64,000 nt of DNA from Algihabitans albus (lineage in GTDB: Bacteria > Pseudomonadota > Alphaproteobacteria > Kiloniellales > DSM-21159): assembly GCF_003572205.1 (NCBI RefSeq), contig NZ_QXNY01000004.1, positions 372,548 to 436,547 on the forward strand, written 5' to 3'. Shown here one piece after another: positions 17,799-27,358 of the stretch. Every line of letters begins with the position of its first letter. Position 1 is the stretch's first letter. Made by a program: the position numbers and the translations under genes. The notes beneath the pieces were generated by a model. That model had not been told where the DNA came from. It worked only from the letters and a program-made list of their open reading frames with translations, and searched no databases.

Positions 17799-18641
17799 TC
17801 AGGACGCCAGCGCGGTTGTTGCCTCTTCGCCCTCTTCGCGGCGCAGAATCTCTCCAGCGAGATGAACGTAAGCCTGGGCGCCAGCGCAGTTCAGATCATA
17901 GAGCAAAACCGGTTTGCCGTGGCTCGGCGCCTCCGAGACGCGGACGTTGCGCGGGATGACGGTGCGGTAGACACTGTCGCCGAGATAGCTACGGACATCT
18001 TTGGCGACCAGGTCGCAGAGGTTGTTGCGGCGATCGTACATGGTCAAGACGACGCCCTGCAGGGTCAGGGAGGGATTCAGCACACGCCGGACCCGCTCGA
18101 TGGTCCGCAGCAGATGACTCAGACCCTCGAGTGCGTAGAATTCCGCTTGCAGCGGTACCAGGACCGCATCTGCCGCCACCATGGCATTGACCGTAAGCAG
18201 GCCGAGTGCCGGAGGGCAGTCGATAAGAACGTAGTCCCAACGGTCCCGCTCCTGCCGCAGCGCGCTCTGGAGGCGCGTATCGCGCCGCTCGGCAGCGACC
18301 AGTTCGATCTCGGCGCCGGAAAGGTCCACCGATGACGGCACGATGGACATGTTGGGGACCGGCGTCTCGACGACGCAGTCGCTCAGAGATGTGGCCCCCA
18401 GGAGGGCTTCGTAGATCGTCGGGCCGCGGCGGCGCCAATCGAGCCCGACGCCGGTCGAGGCATTGCCTTGGGGATCCAAGTCGATGATCAGAACCCGCTT
18501 TCCACAGGCCGCTAAGGCCGTGGCGAGATTGACGGCCGTGGTGGTTTTTCCCACACCGCCTTTTTGATTGGCAATGGCCAGAACGCGCGGACCGGAGTGC
18601 GGCGTCCTCGCTGTCAGATTTTCGATATCTTGTAGGTTCAC
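17799..18641 (-). CDS. parA: Chromosome-partitioning ATPase ParA
   Basis: A deviant-Walker ATPase that drives origin segregation with ParB. It carries AIANQKGGVGKTTTAVNLA (signature Lys in KGGVGKT near residue 28), LIIDLDPQGNAS and VLIDCPPALGLLTVNAM. The frame is open to 18707. I chose GTG 18641 because it forms a GTGA overlap with the rsmG stop and gives a 280-residue protein of usual size. It belongs to mnmE-mnmG-rsmG-parA-parB. Confidence 0.96.
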   Translation of the reverse strand: MNLQDIENLTARTPHSGPRVLAIANQKGGVGKTTTAVNLATALAACGKRVLIIDLDPQGNASTGVGLDWRRRGPTIYEALLGATSLSDCVVETPVPNMSIVPSSVDLSGAEIELVAAERRDTRLQSALRQERDRWDYVLIDCPPALGLLTVNAMVAADAVLVPLQAEFYALEGLSHLLRTIERVRRVLNPSLTLQGVVLTMYDRRNNLCDLVAKDVRSYLGDSVYRTVIPRNVRVSEAPSHGKPVLLYDLNCAGAQAYVHLAGEILRREEGEEATTALAS

Positions 18642-19270
18642 GGCAGGGGTCCCTCTAGCCGTAGGATGCATCCGGCTGGGTCGCTTCGACTCGGGACGCG
18701 GTCGCATCTATCTTGAAGGGCTTTCGGGAGCTGGGTCAATTCGTCTCCAACGCCCCTGCCCTTCAGGAAGAGGCATAGCCCATCGCTTTTCAGAAGAGGT
18801 CGCGCGTGGGCGACGAGTGCAGGCAGGGGCGCGAGCGCGCGCGCCGTGACGATATCGACGTGAAGGTCGTGCAAGGTTTCAATCCTGCAGCAGTGGATGT
18901 CGGCGGTGGCACCGGTTTCTCGCAGAACCTGACGCAAGAAAGTGGCCTTCTTCTGGTCGGACTCGACGAGGTGAACATGGCCTGCTCCGCAGAGAGTCAG
19001 AACCAGGCCTGGAAAGCCGGCACCACTCCCGAGATCCGCAATGGTCAGCTCGTCGCGGAGGGGCAGCAGCGGCAGAAGCTGCGCAGAATCCAGCATGTGA
19101 CGGCGCCAAAGATCCGGAAGTGTCGCCGGGCCGACCAGATTGATCGCGCGGTTCCACTTGACCAGGAGATCAGCATAGATCTGCAAGCGGACCATCGTTT
19201 CACGTGAAACACCCGTTTCGCGTTGAAACTCGATCGACCCATAGGTCTCGGCAGGGAGAGCCGCTGTCAT
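18638..19270 (-). CDS. rsmG: 16S rRNA (guanine-527-N7)-methyltransferase RsmG
   Basis: Methylates G527 of 16S rRNA using SAM. The 210-residue protein has motif I IADLGSGAGFPGLVL, LVESDQKKATFLRQV and VTARALAPL. Its early codons for VSRET contain a 16-bp parS palindrome, an arrangement seen in other bacteria where parS is embedded in this gene. The stop overlaps the parA start. Confidence 0.96.
   Translation of the reverse strand: MTAALPAETYGSIEFQRETGVSRETMVRLQIYADLLVKWNRAINLVGPATLPDLWRRHMLDSAQLLPLLPLRDELTIADLGSGAGFPGLVLTLCGAGHVHLVESDQKKATFLRQVLRETGATADIHCCRIETLHDLHVDIVTARALAPLPALVAHARPLLKSDGLCLFLKGRGVGDELTQLPKALQDRCDRVPSRSDPAGCILRLEGPLP
19196..19211. repeat. parS: parS site 1, inside rsmG
   Basis: CGTTTCACGTGAAACA differs at one outer base from the consensus TGTTTCACGTGAAACA. 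It encodes the VSRET residues of RsmG. Confidence 0.88.
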
Positions 19271-19363
19271 GGCTACGTCTTACGCCCCTTCCCTCTCAGC
19301 GACAAGACGACTTCAAATGCCGGATGGCTGTGGACAGCGGGGAAGATGGGGGCAGCTTCGTCC

Positions 19364-19379
19364 TGTTTCACGTGAAACA
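19364..19379. repeat. parS: parS site 2, rsmG-mnmG intergenic, perfect
   Basis: TGTTTCACGTGAAACA is an exact match to the bacterial parS consensus. It lies in the 130-bp gap between mnmG and rsmG. Confidence 0.95.
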
Positions 19380-19400
19380 GGACCGGAGACGATCGGTATC

Positions 19401-21272
19401 CTAGGCAGCCGACTCTGCCGGCGACTTTCGCTTTACATGGCGGAGCAAGGCGACCAAAGCAGCCGGTGTCACGCCCGGTATCCGGCTGGCCGCGCCAAGC
19501 GTGTCCGGACTCGCCGCCGCAAGTTTCTCGCGAACCTCGTTTGACAGACCATGAACCTGGCCATAGTCCAGATCTTTGGGCAGCGACAGAGCTTCATCCC
19601 GGCGGAATGCACGAACGTCCGCCTCCTGGCGATCAAGATAGCCGCTGTAGCGAGCATCGATCGCCAGTTGCTCCGAAACTGCCGGTGCGACCTGGCCCAG
19701 CTCGGGCCAATAGCTGGCCAAACGCGGAAAATCGATGTCCGGATAACGCAGCAGCTCGAACGCGCTCCGGCGCACCCCGTCCCGGTTGATGGTGAAACCC
19801 GCCCGGGAAAGTTCGTCTGGCGTTGCCGTTAGCTGGTGCACTTGCGCCCGGGCGGCTTCCAGAGCCGCCCGCTTTGCTTCGAAACCTACGGCACGATCAG
19901 GGCCAACGCAGCCGAGCGCGACACCTTTTGGTGTCAGCCGCTGGTCGGCGTTGTCGGCTCGCAGGCGCAGACGGTACTCGGCGCGACTGGTAAACATGCG
20001 ATAGGGTTCGGTCACGCCCCGAGTCACCAAGTCGTCGATCAATACGCCGGTGTAGGCCTCGGCTCGATCCAGGCGCCAGGGCTCGGACCGTCCACCGCAG
20101 GCGAGCGCGGCGTTCAGTCCCGCAATGAGGCCCTGCGCGGCGGCCTCCTCGTAGCCGGTCGTACCGTTGATTTGGCCTGCCAGATAGAGACCGGGCAAGC
20201 GACGCGTCTCCAGAGCGGCTGTGAGCTCGCGAGGATCGACGTGGTCGTACTCGATCGCATAGCCGTGCTGGAGGACGGCTGTCCGCTCCAGTCCGGGAAT
20301 GGTTTTGAGAAAGGCATCCTGGACGTCCGCCGGCAGCGAGGTGGAGATACCGTTCGGATAGACCGTGTCGTCGTCTAACCCTTCGGGCTCCAAGAAGATC
20401 TGATGTCGGGCACGCTCGGCGAAACGTACGACCTTATCCTCGATGGAGGGACAATAGCGGGGTCCTGTCGAATCGATCTGGCCGGAATAGATTGGAGCCC
20501 GATGGAGATTCTCGCGGAGGAGCATGTGCCCGTGCGCATTGGTGTAGGTGATGTGGCAAGGAATTTGCGGAACCGTGATGCGCTCCGTCAGATAGGAAAA
20601 CGGCTCCGGTGGGTCGTCGCCTGGCTGAACCTCCAGGATCGACCAGTCGATCGTTCGACCGTCGAGCCGGGGCGGCGTGCCGGTCTTGAGGCGCCCAAGC
20701 GCGAAACCGAAACGCTCGAGTGTGAGCGCCAGTCCCACGGCGGGTGCCTCGCCGACGCGGCCTGCGGGAATCCGAGTTTCACCTCGATGGATCAGCCCGC
20801 GCAGAAAGGTTCCCGTGGTCAGGACGACAGCCGCCGCGGCAATTTCTTCGCCGGTCGCGGTAATCACGCCGCCACAGCGGTTGGCGCTGTCAAAGCGGAG
20901 ATCGGCAACTTCGGCTTCATAGAGCTCCAGGCTCGGCTGCTCGGCCAGCAGCGCCTGAACCGCGCGTAGATAGAGTGTTCGGTCGGCTTGCGCCCGTGGC
21001 CCTCGGACAGCCGGCCCCTTTCGGCGGTTGAGCAACCGATACTGAATGCCGGCTCGGTCGATCGCGCGACCCATGAGTCCATCCAGCGCGTCGATCTCGC
21101 GCACCAGATGACCTTTTCCCAAACCGCCGATGGCCGGGTTGCACGACATGATGCCGACTGTCGCCCGCTTGTGCGTGATCAGGAGGGTTTGGGCGCCGAG
21201 CCTCGCTGCAGCCGCAGCGGCTTCGCAGCCTGCGTGCCCGCCCCCGACAACGATGACATCGACCTTCCGCAT
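19401..21272 (-). CDS. mnmG: tRNA uridine-5-carboxymethylaminomethyl modification enzyme MnmG (GidA)
   Basis: An FAD-dependent partner of MnmE that installs the cmnm5 group on the wobble uridine of certain tRNAs. The 623-residue protein has the FAD motif [41 protein letters not shown] and [35 protein letters not shown] comes near residue 440, and the C-terminal helical region ends [17 protein letters not shown]. Complete and of normal length. Confidence 0.98.
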   Translation of the reverse strand: MRKVDVIVVGGGHAGCEAAAAAARLGAQTLLITHKRATVGIMSCNPAIGGLGKGHLVREIDALDGLMGRAIDRAGIQYRLLNRRKGPAVRGPRAQADRTLYLRAVQALLAEQPSLELYEAEVADLRFDSANRCGGVITATGEEIAAAAVVLTTGTFLRGLIHRGETRIPAGRVGEAPAVGLALTLERFGFALGRLKTGTPPRLDGRTIDWSILEVQPGDDPPEPFSYLTERITVPQIPCHITYTNAHGHMLLRENLHRAPIYSGQIDSTGPRYCPSIEDKVVRFAERARHQIFLEPEGLDDDTVYPNGISTSLPADVQDAFLKTIPGLERTAVLQHGYAIEYDHVDPRELTAALETRRLPGLYLAGQINGTTGYEEAAAQGLIAGLNAALACGGRSEPWRLDRAEAYTGVLIDDLVTRGVTEPYRMFTSRAEYRLRLRADNADQRLTPKGVALGCVGPDRAVGFEAKRAALEAARAQVHQLTATPDELSRAGFTINRDGVRRSAFELLRYPDIDFPRLASYWPELGQVAPAVSEQLAIDARYSGYLDRQEADVRAFRRDEALSLPKDLDYGQVHGLSNEVREKLAAASPDTLGAASRIPGVTPAALVALLRHVKRKSPAESAA

Positions 21273-21365
21273 CGAGGGAAGATGCGGTGCTCAGAACCGA
21301 GGGTCAAGGATCTCCCGGCCAAAACGGCCTGTCGATTCGGTCTCGCTTAACTGGGGCGCCCGGCC

Positions 21366-21381
21366 TGTTTCACGTGAAACG
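21366..21381. repeat. parS: parS site 3, mnmG-mnmE intergenic
   Basis: TGTTTCACGTGAAACG differs at one outer base from the parS consensus. It sits 6 bp beyond the mnmE stop, in the 115-bp gap before mnmG. Confidence 0.88.
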
Positions 21382-21387
21382 CCAGCT

Positions 21388-22779
21388 TCACTTTCCGATG
21401 CAGAACTCGCGGAAGATCACATCAAGCAGATCCTCGACATCCACCTGCCCCACGACACGGCCGAGAGCGCGCAGAGCCAAGCGGAGATCCTCGGCCGCGA
21501 GCTCCGGGAGTGTGGCTATCGTCGAGCGCTCCAAGGCGGCGATAGCATCCTCAACGGCCCGGCGATGACGGACTCGCGTCAAAAGCGGTGTGGTCGCCGC
21601 TTTCGTGAGGCGCCCCGCGACGGTTCGGCTTAGGGCCGAGATCAAATCGGTCAGTCCCGTCCCATCCTTGACCGACAGAGCGATGGTGGCGTGACCTGCA
21701 AGACTGGGCAGTCGACCCGGCAGGAGATCGGTTTTGTTCAAGCAGAGCAGAGTGTCGGCATCCGCCAGTGCAAGCACCTCCGGATCGAATGCCTTGGTCG
21801 CGTCGAAGACGATCAGCTTGAGGTCAGCTGTCTCGGCGCGGGCGCGGCTACGGCGGATGCCTTCCGCTTCCACGGGATCGAGGGTGCCCTCCTCTGCGGC
21901 GCGCAGACCGGCAGTGTCCGCGATCGTCACCGGATAGCCCTCCAGATCGAGGCGCACCTCCACCACGTCGCGTGTCGTTCCCGCGGTCTCGGCCACAATG
22001 GCTACCTCGCGCTTGGCCAGAGCGTTGAGCAAACTCGACTTACCGGCGTTGGGAGGACCGAGAATTGCGATTTCCACGCCGTCACGCAGTCGTTCGCCGA
22101 CCGGTGCGGCACCCAGATCTTGTACCATTTCATCGCGAATACGCGATATGTCGGCTGAAGCCTCGGATTCGAGCTCAGCCGGCAGATCTTCGTCGGGAAA
22201 GTCGATGGCTGCTTCCAGGTGGGCCAGGTGGCGCGCCAAGCGGTCTCGCCAGTCGCCGATCCGCTTGGAAAGACCACCGTCCAACTGCCGCAGGGCCTGG
22301 CGCCGCTGGGTCGCGGTCTCGGCGGCAATGAGATCCGCGAGACCCTCCACCTCGGCGAGATCGAGTTTGCCGGCTTCGAAGGCGCGGCGCGTGAAGGCGC
22401 CCGGCTCGGCCGGTACGCAGCCGGGCTGACGGCTGAGCGCGTCCAGCACCGCGGCGACCACCGCATGGCTCCCGTGGAGATGAAGCTCGGCGACATCCTC
22501 TCCCGTAAAGCTGTTCGGGCTCGGAAACCAGACGACCAGACCACGGTCCAAGAGTTCGCCGCTGTCGGGATCGTGCAGGGCTGTTAGGACCGCCTGGCGC
22601 GGTTCCGGCGGCGGTCGAGCGGTTAAGCTTCCCAAAGCATCTGCGGCCTGAGGTCCGGAAATCCGCAGCACCGCCACCCCTGCCCGCCCGCTGCCGCTGG
22701 ATGGAGCGAAAATCGTCTCGCTCACGGAACGGGCCTGACGGGGTTTTGCGTCTCCGCCTTGAACCTGAGCGTCAGGCAT
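21388..22779 (-). CDS. mnmE: tRNA modification GTPase MnmE (TrmE)
   Basis: GTPase partner of MnmG in tRNA wobble-uridine modification. ETIFAPSSGSGRAGVAVLRISG begins the folate-binding domain, and GEDVAELHLHGSHAVV follows. The G domain carries GPPNAGKSSLLN, DTAGLR and LNKTDLL, and the protein ends with the conserved FCIGK. ATG 22779 overlaps the upstream nitroreductase by 8 bp. GTG 22725 would give the more usual VSETIFAP start and cannot be excluded. Confidence 0.97.
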   Translation of the reverse strand: MPDAQVQGGDAKPRQARSVSETIFAPSSGSGRAGVAVLRISGPQAADALGSLTARPPPEPRQAVLTALHDPDSGELLDRGLVVWFPSPNSFTGEDVAELHLHGSHAVVAAVLDALSRQPGCVPAEPGAFTRRAFEAGKLDLAEVEGLADLIAAETATQRRQALRQLDGGLSKRIGDWRDRLARHLAHLEAAIDFPDEDLPAELESEASADISRIRDEMVQDLGAAPVGERLRDGVEIAILGPPNAGKSSLLNALAKREVAIVAETAGTTRDVVEVRLDLEGYPVTIADTAGLRAAEEGTLDPVEAEGIRRSRARAETADLKLIVFDATKAFDPEVLALADADTLLCLNKTDLLPGRLPSLAGHATIALSVKDGTGLTDLISALSRTVAGRLTKAATTPLLTRVRHRRAVEDAIAALERSTIATLPELAAEDLRLALRALGRVVGQVDVEDLLDVIFREFCIGK

Positions 22780-23362
22780 CCACCGTCAGCGCTGCGGTCC
22801 AGGAGGCGACGAAGGCGGCGGCGTTGGGACGCTTCTTGTCGCGCCGCTCCTCGCTTGGCGTGCCGATGTAAAGGAAACCGAGCAGCGTATCCTTGTCTTC
22901 GAGGCCGAAGGCGCGCTTAACGTGCGGGTCCAGGGTCGGCGCCCCGGACAGGAAGACCGCGCCGTAACCAAGCGCCTCGAGCGCCAGCAAGATGTTCTGT
23001 GCCGCCATTCCGGCAGTGATGACCTGTTCGAGCGGGGGAACCTTCGGGTGATTGGTCACAACCTTGGCCATCACCGCGATGATCAGCGGGCTGCGCAGCG
23101 GCTTTGCCGCCAGGGCCGACAGCTCTTCGGAGGTGGCATCCGGCTTCCTGCGTTTCAGACCCTCGGCGAAAACCCGACCCAGTTCCTCTCGCGCGGAGCC
23201 CCGAATCACCCGAAAGCGGTAAGGCCGGATTGCGCCGTGGTCAGGAGCGCGGACCGCCGTATCGAAGACCGGGGTCAACTCCGCATCGCTGGGAGCGGGC
23301 TCGACCAGCGTCGTTGCCTTGGTCGATTGACGGCGCATGAGCGCCTCGATGATCGGCTCCAT
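22772..23362 (-). CDS. Nitroreductase family protein (YdjA-like)
   Basis: A 196-residue FMN-dependent oxidoreductase with AVRAPDHGAIRPYRFRVIRG, AAQNILLALEALGYGAVFLSG and LLGFLYIGTPSE typical of the YdjA subgroup. I chose ATG 23362 because AAGGAAAGGA directly precedes it; the frame is open to 23563 without conserved sequence. The natural substrate is unknown. It lies directly upstream of mnmE and overlaps it by 8 bp if MnmE starts at 22779. Confidence 0.85.
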   Translation of the reverse strand: MEPIIEALMRRQSTKATTLVEPAPSDAELTPVFDTAVRAPDHGAIRPYRFRVIRGSAREELGRVFAEGLKRRKPDATSEELSALAAKPLRSPLIIAVMAKVVTNHPKVPPLEQVITAGMAAQNILLALEALGYGAVFLSGAPTLDPHVKRAFGLEDKDTLLGFLYIGTPSEERRDKKRPNAAAFVASWTAALTVDA

Positions 23363-23463
23363 TCCTTTCCTTATCCCTCTCTTTCTTGCGGCCACAGCCG
23401 AACTGCTTGCCGCGGTTTGGCGAGGATTGTCCCACTTTAGGTCTCGACTCCGGCCGAAGTTGC

Positions 23464-23757
23464 CTAAGACGTCTTGTCGTCGGTGCCGGCGTCGCTGCTG
23501 GCACCACTCCCGGCGGCCATCGTGCCCATCTGCGTCCAGAAAGCTTTCTGCATCTGATCCCAAGACTGCAGACCGGCCGGAAGAACGCCCTGCATCCAGG
23601 TTTGCATGAGTTGCTCCGGCTCCATCGCCTGCAGTCCTGCGAGCATCCGGTTCTGCAGCTCTTTCATGACGGCCGTCTGCATCGGGGTGACGTCCGGCAG
23701 ACCCAGGAACCGGCGCGCCTCGTCCGGCGTACAGTCAATGTCGACATGGATCTTCAT
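23464..23757 (-). CDS. Small conserved protein, DUF6489-like
   Basis: A 97-residue protein beginning MKIHVDIDCTPDEARRFLGLPDVTPMQ. It is methionine- and glutamine-rich in the middle (LMQTWMQGVLPAGLQSWDQMQKAFW) with a disordered Asp/Ser-rich tail. The N-terminal pattern matches the alphaproteobacterial DUF6489 family as I remember it. No function is known. It reads alone between the nitroreductase and the divergent yyaL-type gene. Confidence 0.72.
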   Translation of the reverse strand: MKIHVDIDCTPDEARRFLGLPDVTPMQTAVMKELQNRMLAGLQAMEPEQLMQTWMQGVLPAGLQSWDQMQKAFWTQMGTMAAGSGASSDAGTDDKTS

Positions 23758-23883
23758 GGCGCGCTTCCCCGTAATCCGCGTGGGGTTGAGGCTGTCCCTC
23801 GCTGACCCTCATATAGAGCGCAGCAGCGATCAACGCTATCCCGGCCATCCTGGCGGATACACCGTTGCGAGGGAGCCCGTCCC

Positions 23884-25956
23884 ATGCCCGAAAGCCACGC
23901 TAGCACCAACCGCTTGGCGGCGGAGACCAGCCCCTATCTCTTGCAACATGCCGACAACCCGGTCGATTGGTATCCCTGGGGTGAAGCCGCCTTCGCCAAG
24001 GCCAAGGCCGATGGCAAGCCGATCCTGCTCTCGGTCGGCTATGCGGCTTGCCACTGGTGCCATGTCATGGCGCACGAATCTTTCGAGAGCAGCGACATCG
24101 CCGGGCTGATGAACCGCCTCTTTGTCAACGTCAAGGTTGACCGGGAAGAGCGGCCGGACGTCGACCAGATTTATCAGCAGGCTCTCGCGTTGATGAATCA
24201 GCAGGGCGGCTGGCCGCTGACCATGTTCCTGACCCCTGACGGCGCGCCCTTCTGGGGTGGGACCTACTTTCCGCCCGACGCGCGCTGGGGCCGGCCCGGC
24301 TTCCCGGAGATTCTGGAGCGAATCGCACAGGTCTACGAAGAAAAACCGGACGACATCGACAAGAACGTCGTGGCTTTGAAGGAGGCGCTGGGCAAGCTCT
24401 CGACGCCGGAGGCCGGAGGTCAGGTGTTGCCCGAAGCCGGTTTGCAGGCGGCGCAACGCTTGGCGCGCCAGATCGACCCCTTTCACGGCGGGTTGGGCGA
24501 AGCGCCGAAGTTTCCGCAGCCTGCGATTCTCAAGCTTCTTTGGCAGGCTTGGCTCCGTAGCGGTCAGGCCCCCCTGCGGCAGGGGGTCGAGCTGACTCTC
24601 CTGCATATGAGTCAGGGCGGTCTCTACGACCATCTGGGGGGTGGCTATGCCCGCTATGCCACGGACGAAGCCTGGCTGGTCCCTCATTTCGAGAAGATGC
24701 TCTACGACAATGCCCAGATTCTCGATCTCCTGACCTGGGGCGCCCAGGACGCGAGCGAACCTTGGAAGCGCGCGCTTTTCGCCCAGCGCGCCCGCGAGAC
24801 GGTTGACTGGTTGCTGCGGGAGATGTTGGCACCGGCCGGGCCCGGCGGGCCGCCGTCGGGCGCTTTCGCGGCCACCTACGATGCCGACAGCGAAGGTGAG
24901 GAAGGCAAGTTCTACGTCTGGAGCGCCGCGGAAGTGCAGGAGGTCTTGGGGGCCGAGGCTTCGGTCTTCGCCGAGTGGTACGACGTCACGACCGACGGCA
25001 ATTGGGAAGCCACCAACATCCTCAATCGACTGAACCGGCTGGAGCCGGGCGATCCGGCGACCGAGGCGAAGCTCGCGGAACAGCGCGCCAGGTTGTTCGC
25101 TCGGCGCGCCGACAGGATCTGGCCCGGCTGGGATGACAAGGTGCTGGCCGACTGGAATGGCCTGATGATCGCTGCCTTGGCGCGGGCCGCGCCGGTCTTC
25201 GGCGAAGACGACTGGCTGACGGCTGCCGAGCGTGCTTTCGCCTTCGTCGTCGAGGAGATGCAGGAGGATGGCAGGCTACGCCACTCATGGCGTCATGGCC
25301 GGCTCAAGCATCCGGCTACTTTGGACGATTATGCCTTCATGAGCGACGCGGCTCTGGCGCTGTTCGAGGCCACTGGCAAGCGGGTCTACCTTTCGCAGGC
25401 GGAGACCTGGGTCGCGGTGCTCGACCGCCACTACTGGGATACCGAGAACGGCGGCTATTTCCTGACGGCCGACGATACAGAGCGTCTGCTGGTGCGGCCG
25501 AAGCACGCGCACGACAACGCGACCCCATCGGGAAATGGCGTGATTCTGCAGGTCCTTGCCAGGCTGTGGCACCTGACCGGCCAAGCGTCCTACCGGGAAA
25601 GGGCGGACGCGACCGTCGCGGCCTTCTCAGGCGAGCTGGCGCGACTCTTCTCAGCCATGGCGAGCTTCCTGTTGGGTAGCGAGCTGCTTCATGATGCACC
25701 ACAACTTGTTGTGGTTGGAGATCAGAGCGACCCCAAAATGAGGGAATTTCTGGCGAGCCGCTGGCAAATTTCCGCACCTACGCTGGTGATCCAAACCGTG
25801 ACGTCCGAGGAAAATCTGCCGCGCCTCCATCCGGCCTACGGAAAGAGTCGCGTCGATGGCGAGCCTGCGGCCTATCTTTGCCGTGGCACCAGCTGTTCCC
25901 TGCCGATCGTGGATGCTCAAGACCTCAAGGACAGCCTGAGGGAGCTGAGGGGATGA
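23884..25956 (+). CDS. YyaL/SSP411-like thioredoxin-domain protein (DUF255)
   Basis: A 690-residue protein with an N-terminal thioredoxin-like domain. [24 protein letters not shown] and the CxxC-type [11 protein letters not shown] near residue 60 are diagnostic, followed by [16 protein letters not shown]. The rest resembles an (alpha/alpha)6 barrel of the N-acylglucosamine epimerase/cellobiose epimerase kind. Function is not established for bacterial members. Its stop overlaps the start of the alkyltransferase gene by 4 bp. An 18-bp palindrome lies in its coding sequence at 25698. Confidence 0.9.
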   Translation: MPESHASTNRLAAETSPYLLQHADNPVDWYPWGEAAFAKAKADGKPILLSVGYAACHWCHVMAHESFESSDIAGLMNRLFVNVKVDREERPDVDQIYQQALALMNQQGGWPLTMFLTPDGAPFWGGTYFPPDARWGRPGFPEILERIAQVYEEKPDDIDKNVVALKEALGKLSTPEAGGQVLPEAGLQAAQRLARQIDPFHGGLGEAPKFPQPAILKLLWQAWLRSGQAPLRQGVELTLLHMSQGGLYDHLGGGYARYATDEAWLVPHFEKMLYDNAQILDLLTWGAQDASEPWKRALFAQRARETVDWLLREMLAPAGPGGPPSGAFAATYDADSEGEEGKFYVWSAAEVQEVLGAEASVFAEWYDVTTDGNWEATNILNRLNRLEPGDPATEAKLAEQRARLFARRADRIWPGWDDKVLADWNGLMIAALARAAPVFGEDDWLTAAERAFAFVVEEMQEDGRLRHSWRHGRLKHPATLDDYAFMSDAALALFEATGKRVYLSQAETWVAVLDRHYWDTENGGYFLTADDTERLLVRPKHAHDNATPSGNGVILQVLARLWHLTGQASYRERADATVAAFSGELARLFSAMASFLLGSELLHDAPQLVVVGDQSDPKMREFLASRWQISAPTLVIQTVTSEENLPRLHPAYGKSRVDGEPAAYLCRGTSCSLPIVDAQDLKDSLRELRG
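25698..25715. repeat. 18-bp palindrome, copy 1 (inside the yyaL-type gene)
   Basis: ACCACAACTTGTTGTGGT has perfect 8-bp arms around TT. It matches 16 of 18 bases of the palindrome at 27266-27283. Confidence 0.6.
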
Positions 25957-26426
25957 GCGCATCTGTGACCGTCGACTCGCCGGTGGGCCGGCTCACGCTG
26001 ACGGAGCGTGATGGAGCTCTGGTGAGCTTGGTCTGGGGCGAATCGGCGGGCTCGGATGAAACGCCTCTTCTGCGAAGCGTCACACAACATCTTGCGGCAT
26101 ACTTTGAGGGTGACCTCAAGATGTTCGAGCTACCTTTGGCACCGGATGGTACAGCTTTTCAAAAACGGGTGTACAGGGCGATGCAGGCGATCCCCTTCGG
26201 CAAGACTCGTAGCTATGGTGAGCTTGCGACCGACCTGGCGTCGGCTGCGCGGGCCGTCGGCGGAGCTTGCGGCTCCAACCCGATTCCCATCGTGATCCCC
26301 TGTCATCGGGTTGTGGCCGCGAGCGGTCGGCTCGGCGGTTTTTCGGGAGGTCGTGGCGGTCCGACCAAGACCTGGCTGTTGCGCCACGAAGGTGTGTCGG
26401 TCGCGCCTCAGCTCTCCTTGCTTTAG
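25953..26426 (+). CDS. ogt: Methylated-DNA-[protein]-cysteine S-methyltransferase
   Basis: A 157-residue suicide repair enzyme that removes alkyl groups from O6-alkylguanine. The [24 protein letters not shown] helix-turn-helix region, [19 protein letters not shown] with the acceptor Cys, and GGFSGG are intact. ATG 25953 forms an ATGA overlap with the preceding stop, so it is translationally coupled to the thioredoxin-domain gene. There is no AdaA regulatory domain. Confidence 0.95.
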   Translation: MSASVTVDSPVGRLTLTERDGALVSLVWGESAGSDETPLLRSVTQHLAAYFEGDLKMFELPLAPDGTAFQKRVYRAMQAIPFGKTRSYGELATDLASAARAVGGACGSNPIPIVIPCHRVVAASGRLGGFSGGRGGPTKTWLLRHEGVSVAPQLSLL

Positions 26427-26559
26427 GACCATCTGTTCCCGCCCGGCACGGGTTTAAGACCTGTCGCAGCGCATGACAGCCGACACACGGGTCGCTAGAT
26501 TGGCGCCTCAAAATGGCGCCGTCCCCGAGGGTCGGGCGCAGAACGCAGGGAGGTGAAAT

Positions 26560-27255
26560 TTGGCGGAACTTCGGGTCACGGCCGCGGATGGTGGCAGCTT
26601 CGGCGCCTACTTGGCCGTGCCGGCCAAGACACCGGCTCCCGCGTTGTTGGTCATTCAAGAGATTTTTGGCGTCAATCAGGGGATACGCGACCTCTGCGAT
26701 TGGTTTGCGACCCAGGGCTATGTCGCCGCCAGTCCCGACATCTTCTGGCGCCTCGAACCGGGTGTCGAACTGACCGACAAGACCGATGCCGAATGGCAAA
26801 AAGCCTTCGATCTGATGAAAAAATTCGATGTCGATCAAGGTGTTGAGGACTTGAAGGCGACGTTGACCGCCTTGCGCTCTCATGAATCGACCACGGACCG
26901 GGCGGGATCGGTCGGTTACTGTCTGGGCGGCCGTCTCGCCTTTCTGATGGCGACTCGGTCCGACGCCGATGCCAACGTCAGCTACTACGGCGTCGGTCTG
27001 GAGGGGCTGCTAGGCGAACTGCCGCAGGTCAGCAAGCCGCTGATGCTGCACATCGCGAGCGAGGATCAGTTCGTGCCGAGGGAAGCCCAGGACCAGATTA
27101 CGGCCGCCGTGGCCGATCTGTCGGCGATCATCGCGCATGTCTATCCGGGCGCTGATCATGCATTCGCCCGCGAAGGCGGCGCTCACTACGACGCCGCGGC
27201 GGCGCAGACAGCCAACCAGAGAACCCTCGCGTTCTTCGCCGACCATCTCGGGTAA
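26560..27255 (+). CDS. Dienelactone hydrolase family protein
   Basis: A 231-residue alpha/beta-hydrolase. The triad is visible as Cys121 in GYCLGG, Asp169 in ASEDQF and His200 in GADHAF; LVIQEIFGVN near residue 35 is the family oxyanion region. The start is an unusual TTG at 26560, supported by GGGAGG 6 nt upstream. Dienelactone hydrolases act in chloroaromatic breakdown, but most paralogues such as this one have unknown ester substrates. Confidence 0.9.
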   Translation: MAELRVTAADGGSFGAYLAVPAKTPAPALLVIQEIFGVNQGIRDLCDWFATQGYVAASPDIFWRLEPGVELTDKTDAEWQKAFDLMKKFDVDQGVEDLKATLTALRSHESTTDRAGSVGYCLGGRLAFLMATRSDADANVSYYGVGLEGLLGELPQVSKPLMLHIASEDQFVPREAQDQITAAVADLSAIIAHVYPGADHAFAREGGAHYDAAAAQTANQRTLAFFADHLG

Positions 27256-27265
27256 GATGTAAAGA

Positions 27266-27283
27266 ACCACAACATATTGTGGT
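27266..27283. repeat. 18-bp palindrome, copy 2 (upstream of the quinone oxidoreductase)
   Basis: ACCACAACATATTGTGGT has 7-bp arms and sits in the 103-bp gap before the quinone oxidoreductase, followed by a T-rich tract. It could be an operator shared with copy 1, or the terminator of the hydrolase gene. Confidence 0.55.
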
Positions 27284-27358
27284 CCACTCGTTTATTTTTC
27301 ACATTATATTGATGAAAACAGAGCGCAACGCTCCTCACGGCTAGGGAGAATAGAGAGC

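Noticed and set aside
26502-26520. GGCGCC-N7-GGCGCC inverted repeat between ogt and the dienelactone hydrolase
   Set aside because: A short self-complementary GC hexamer pair is likely by chance here, and no T-tract follows.
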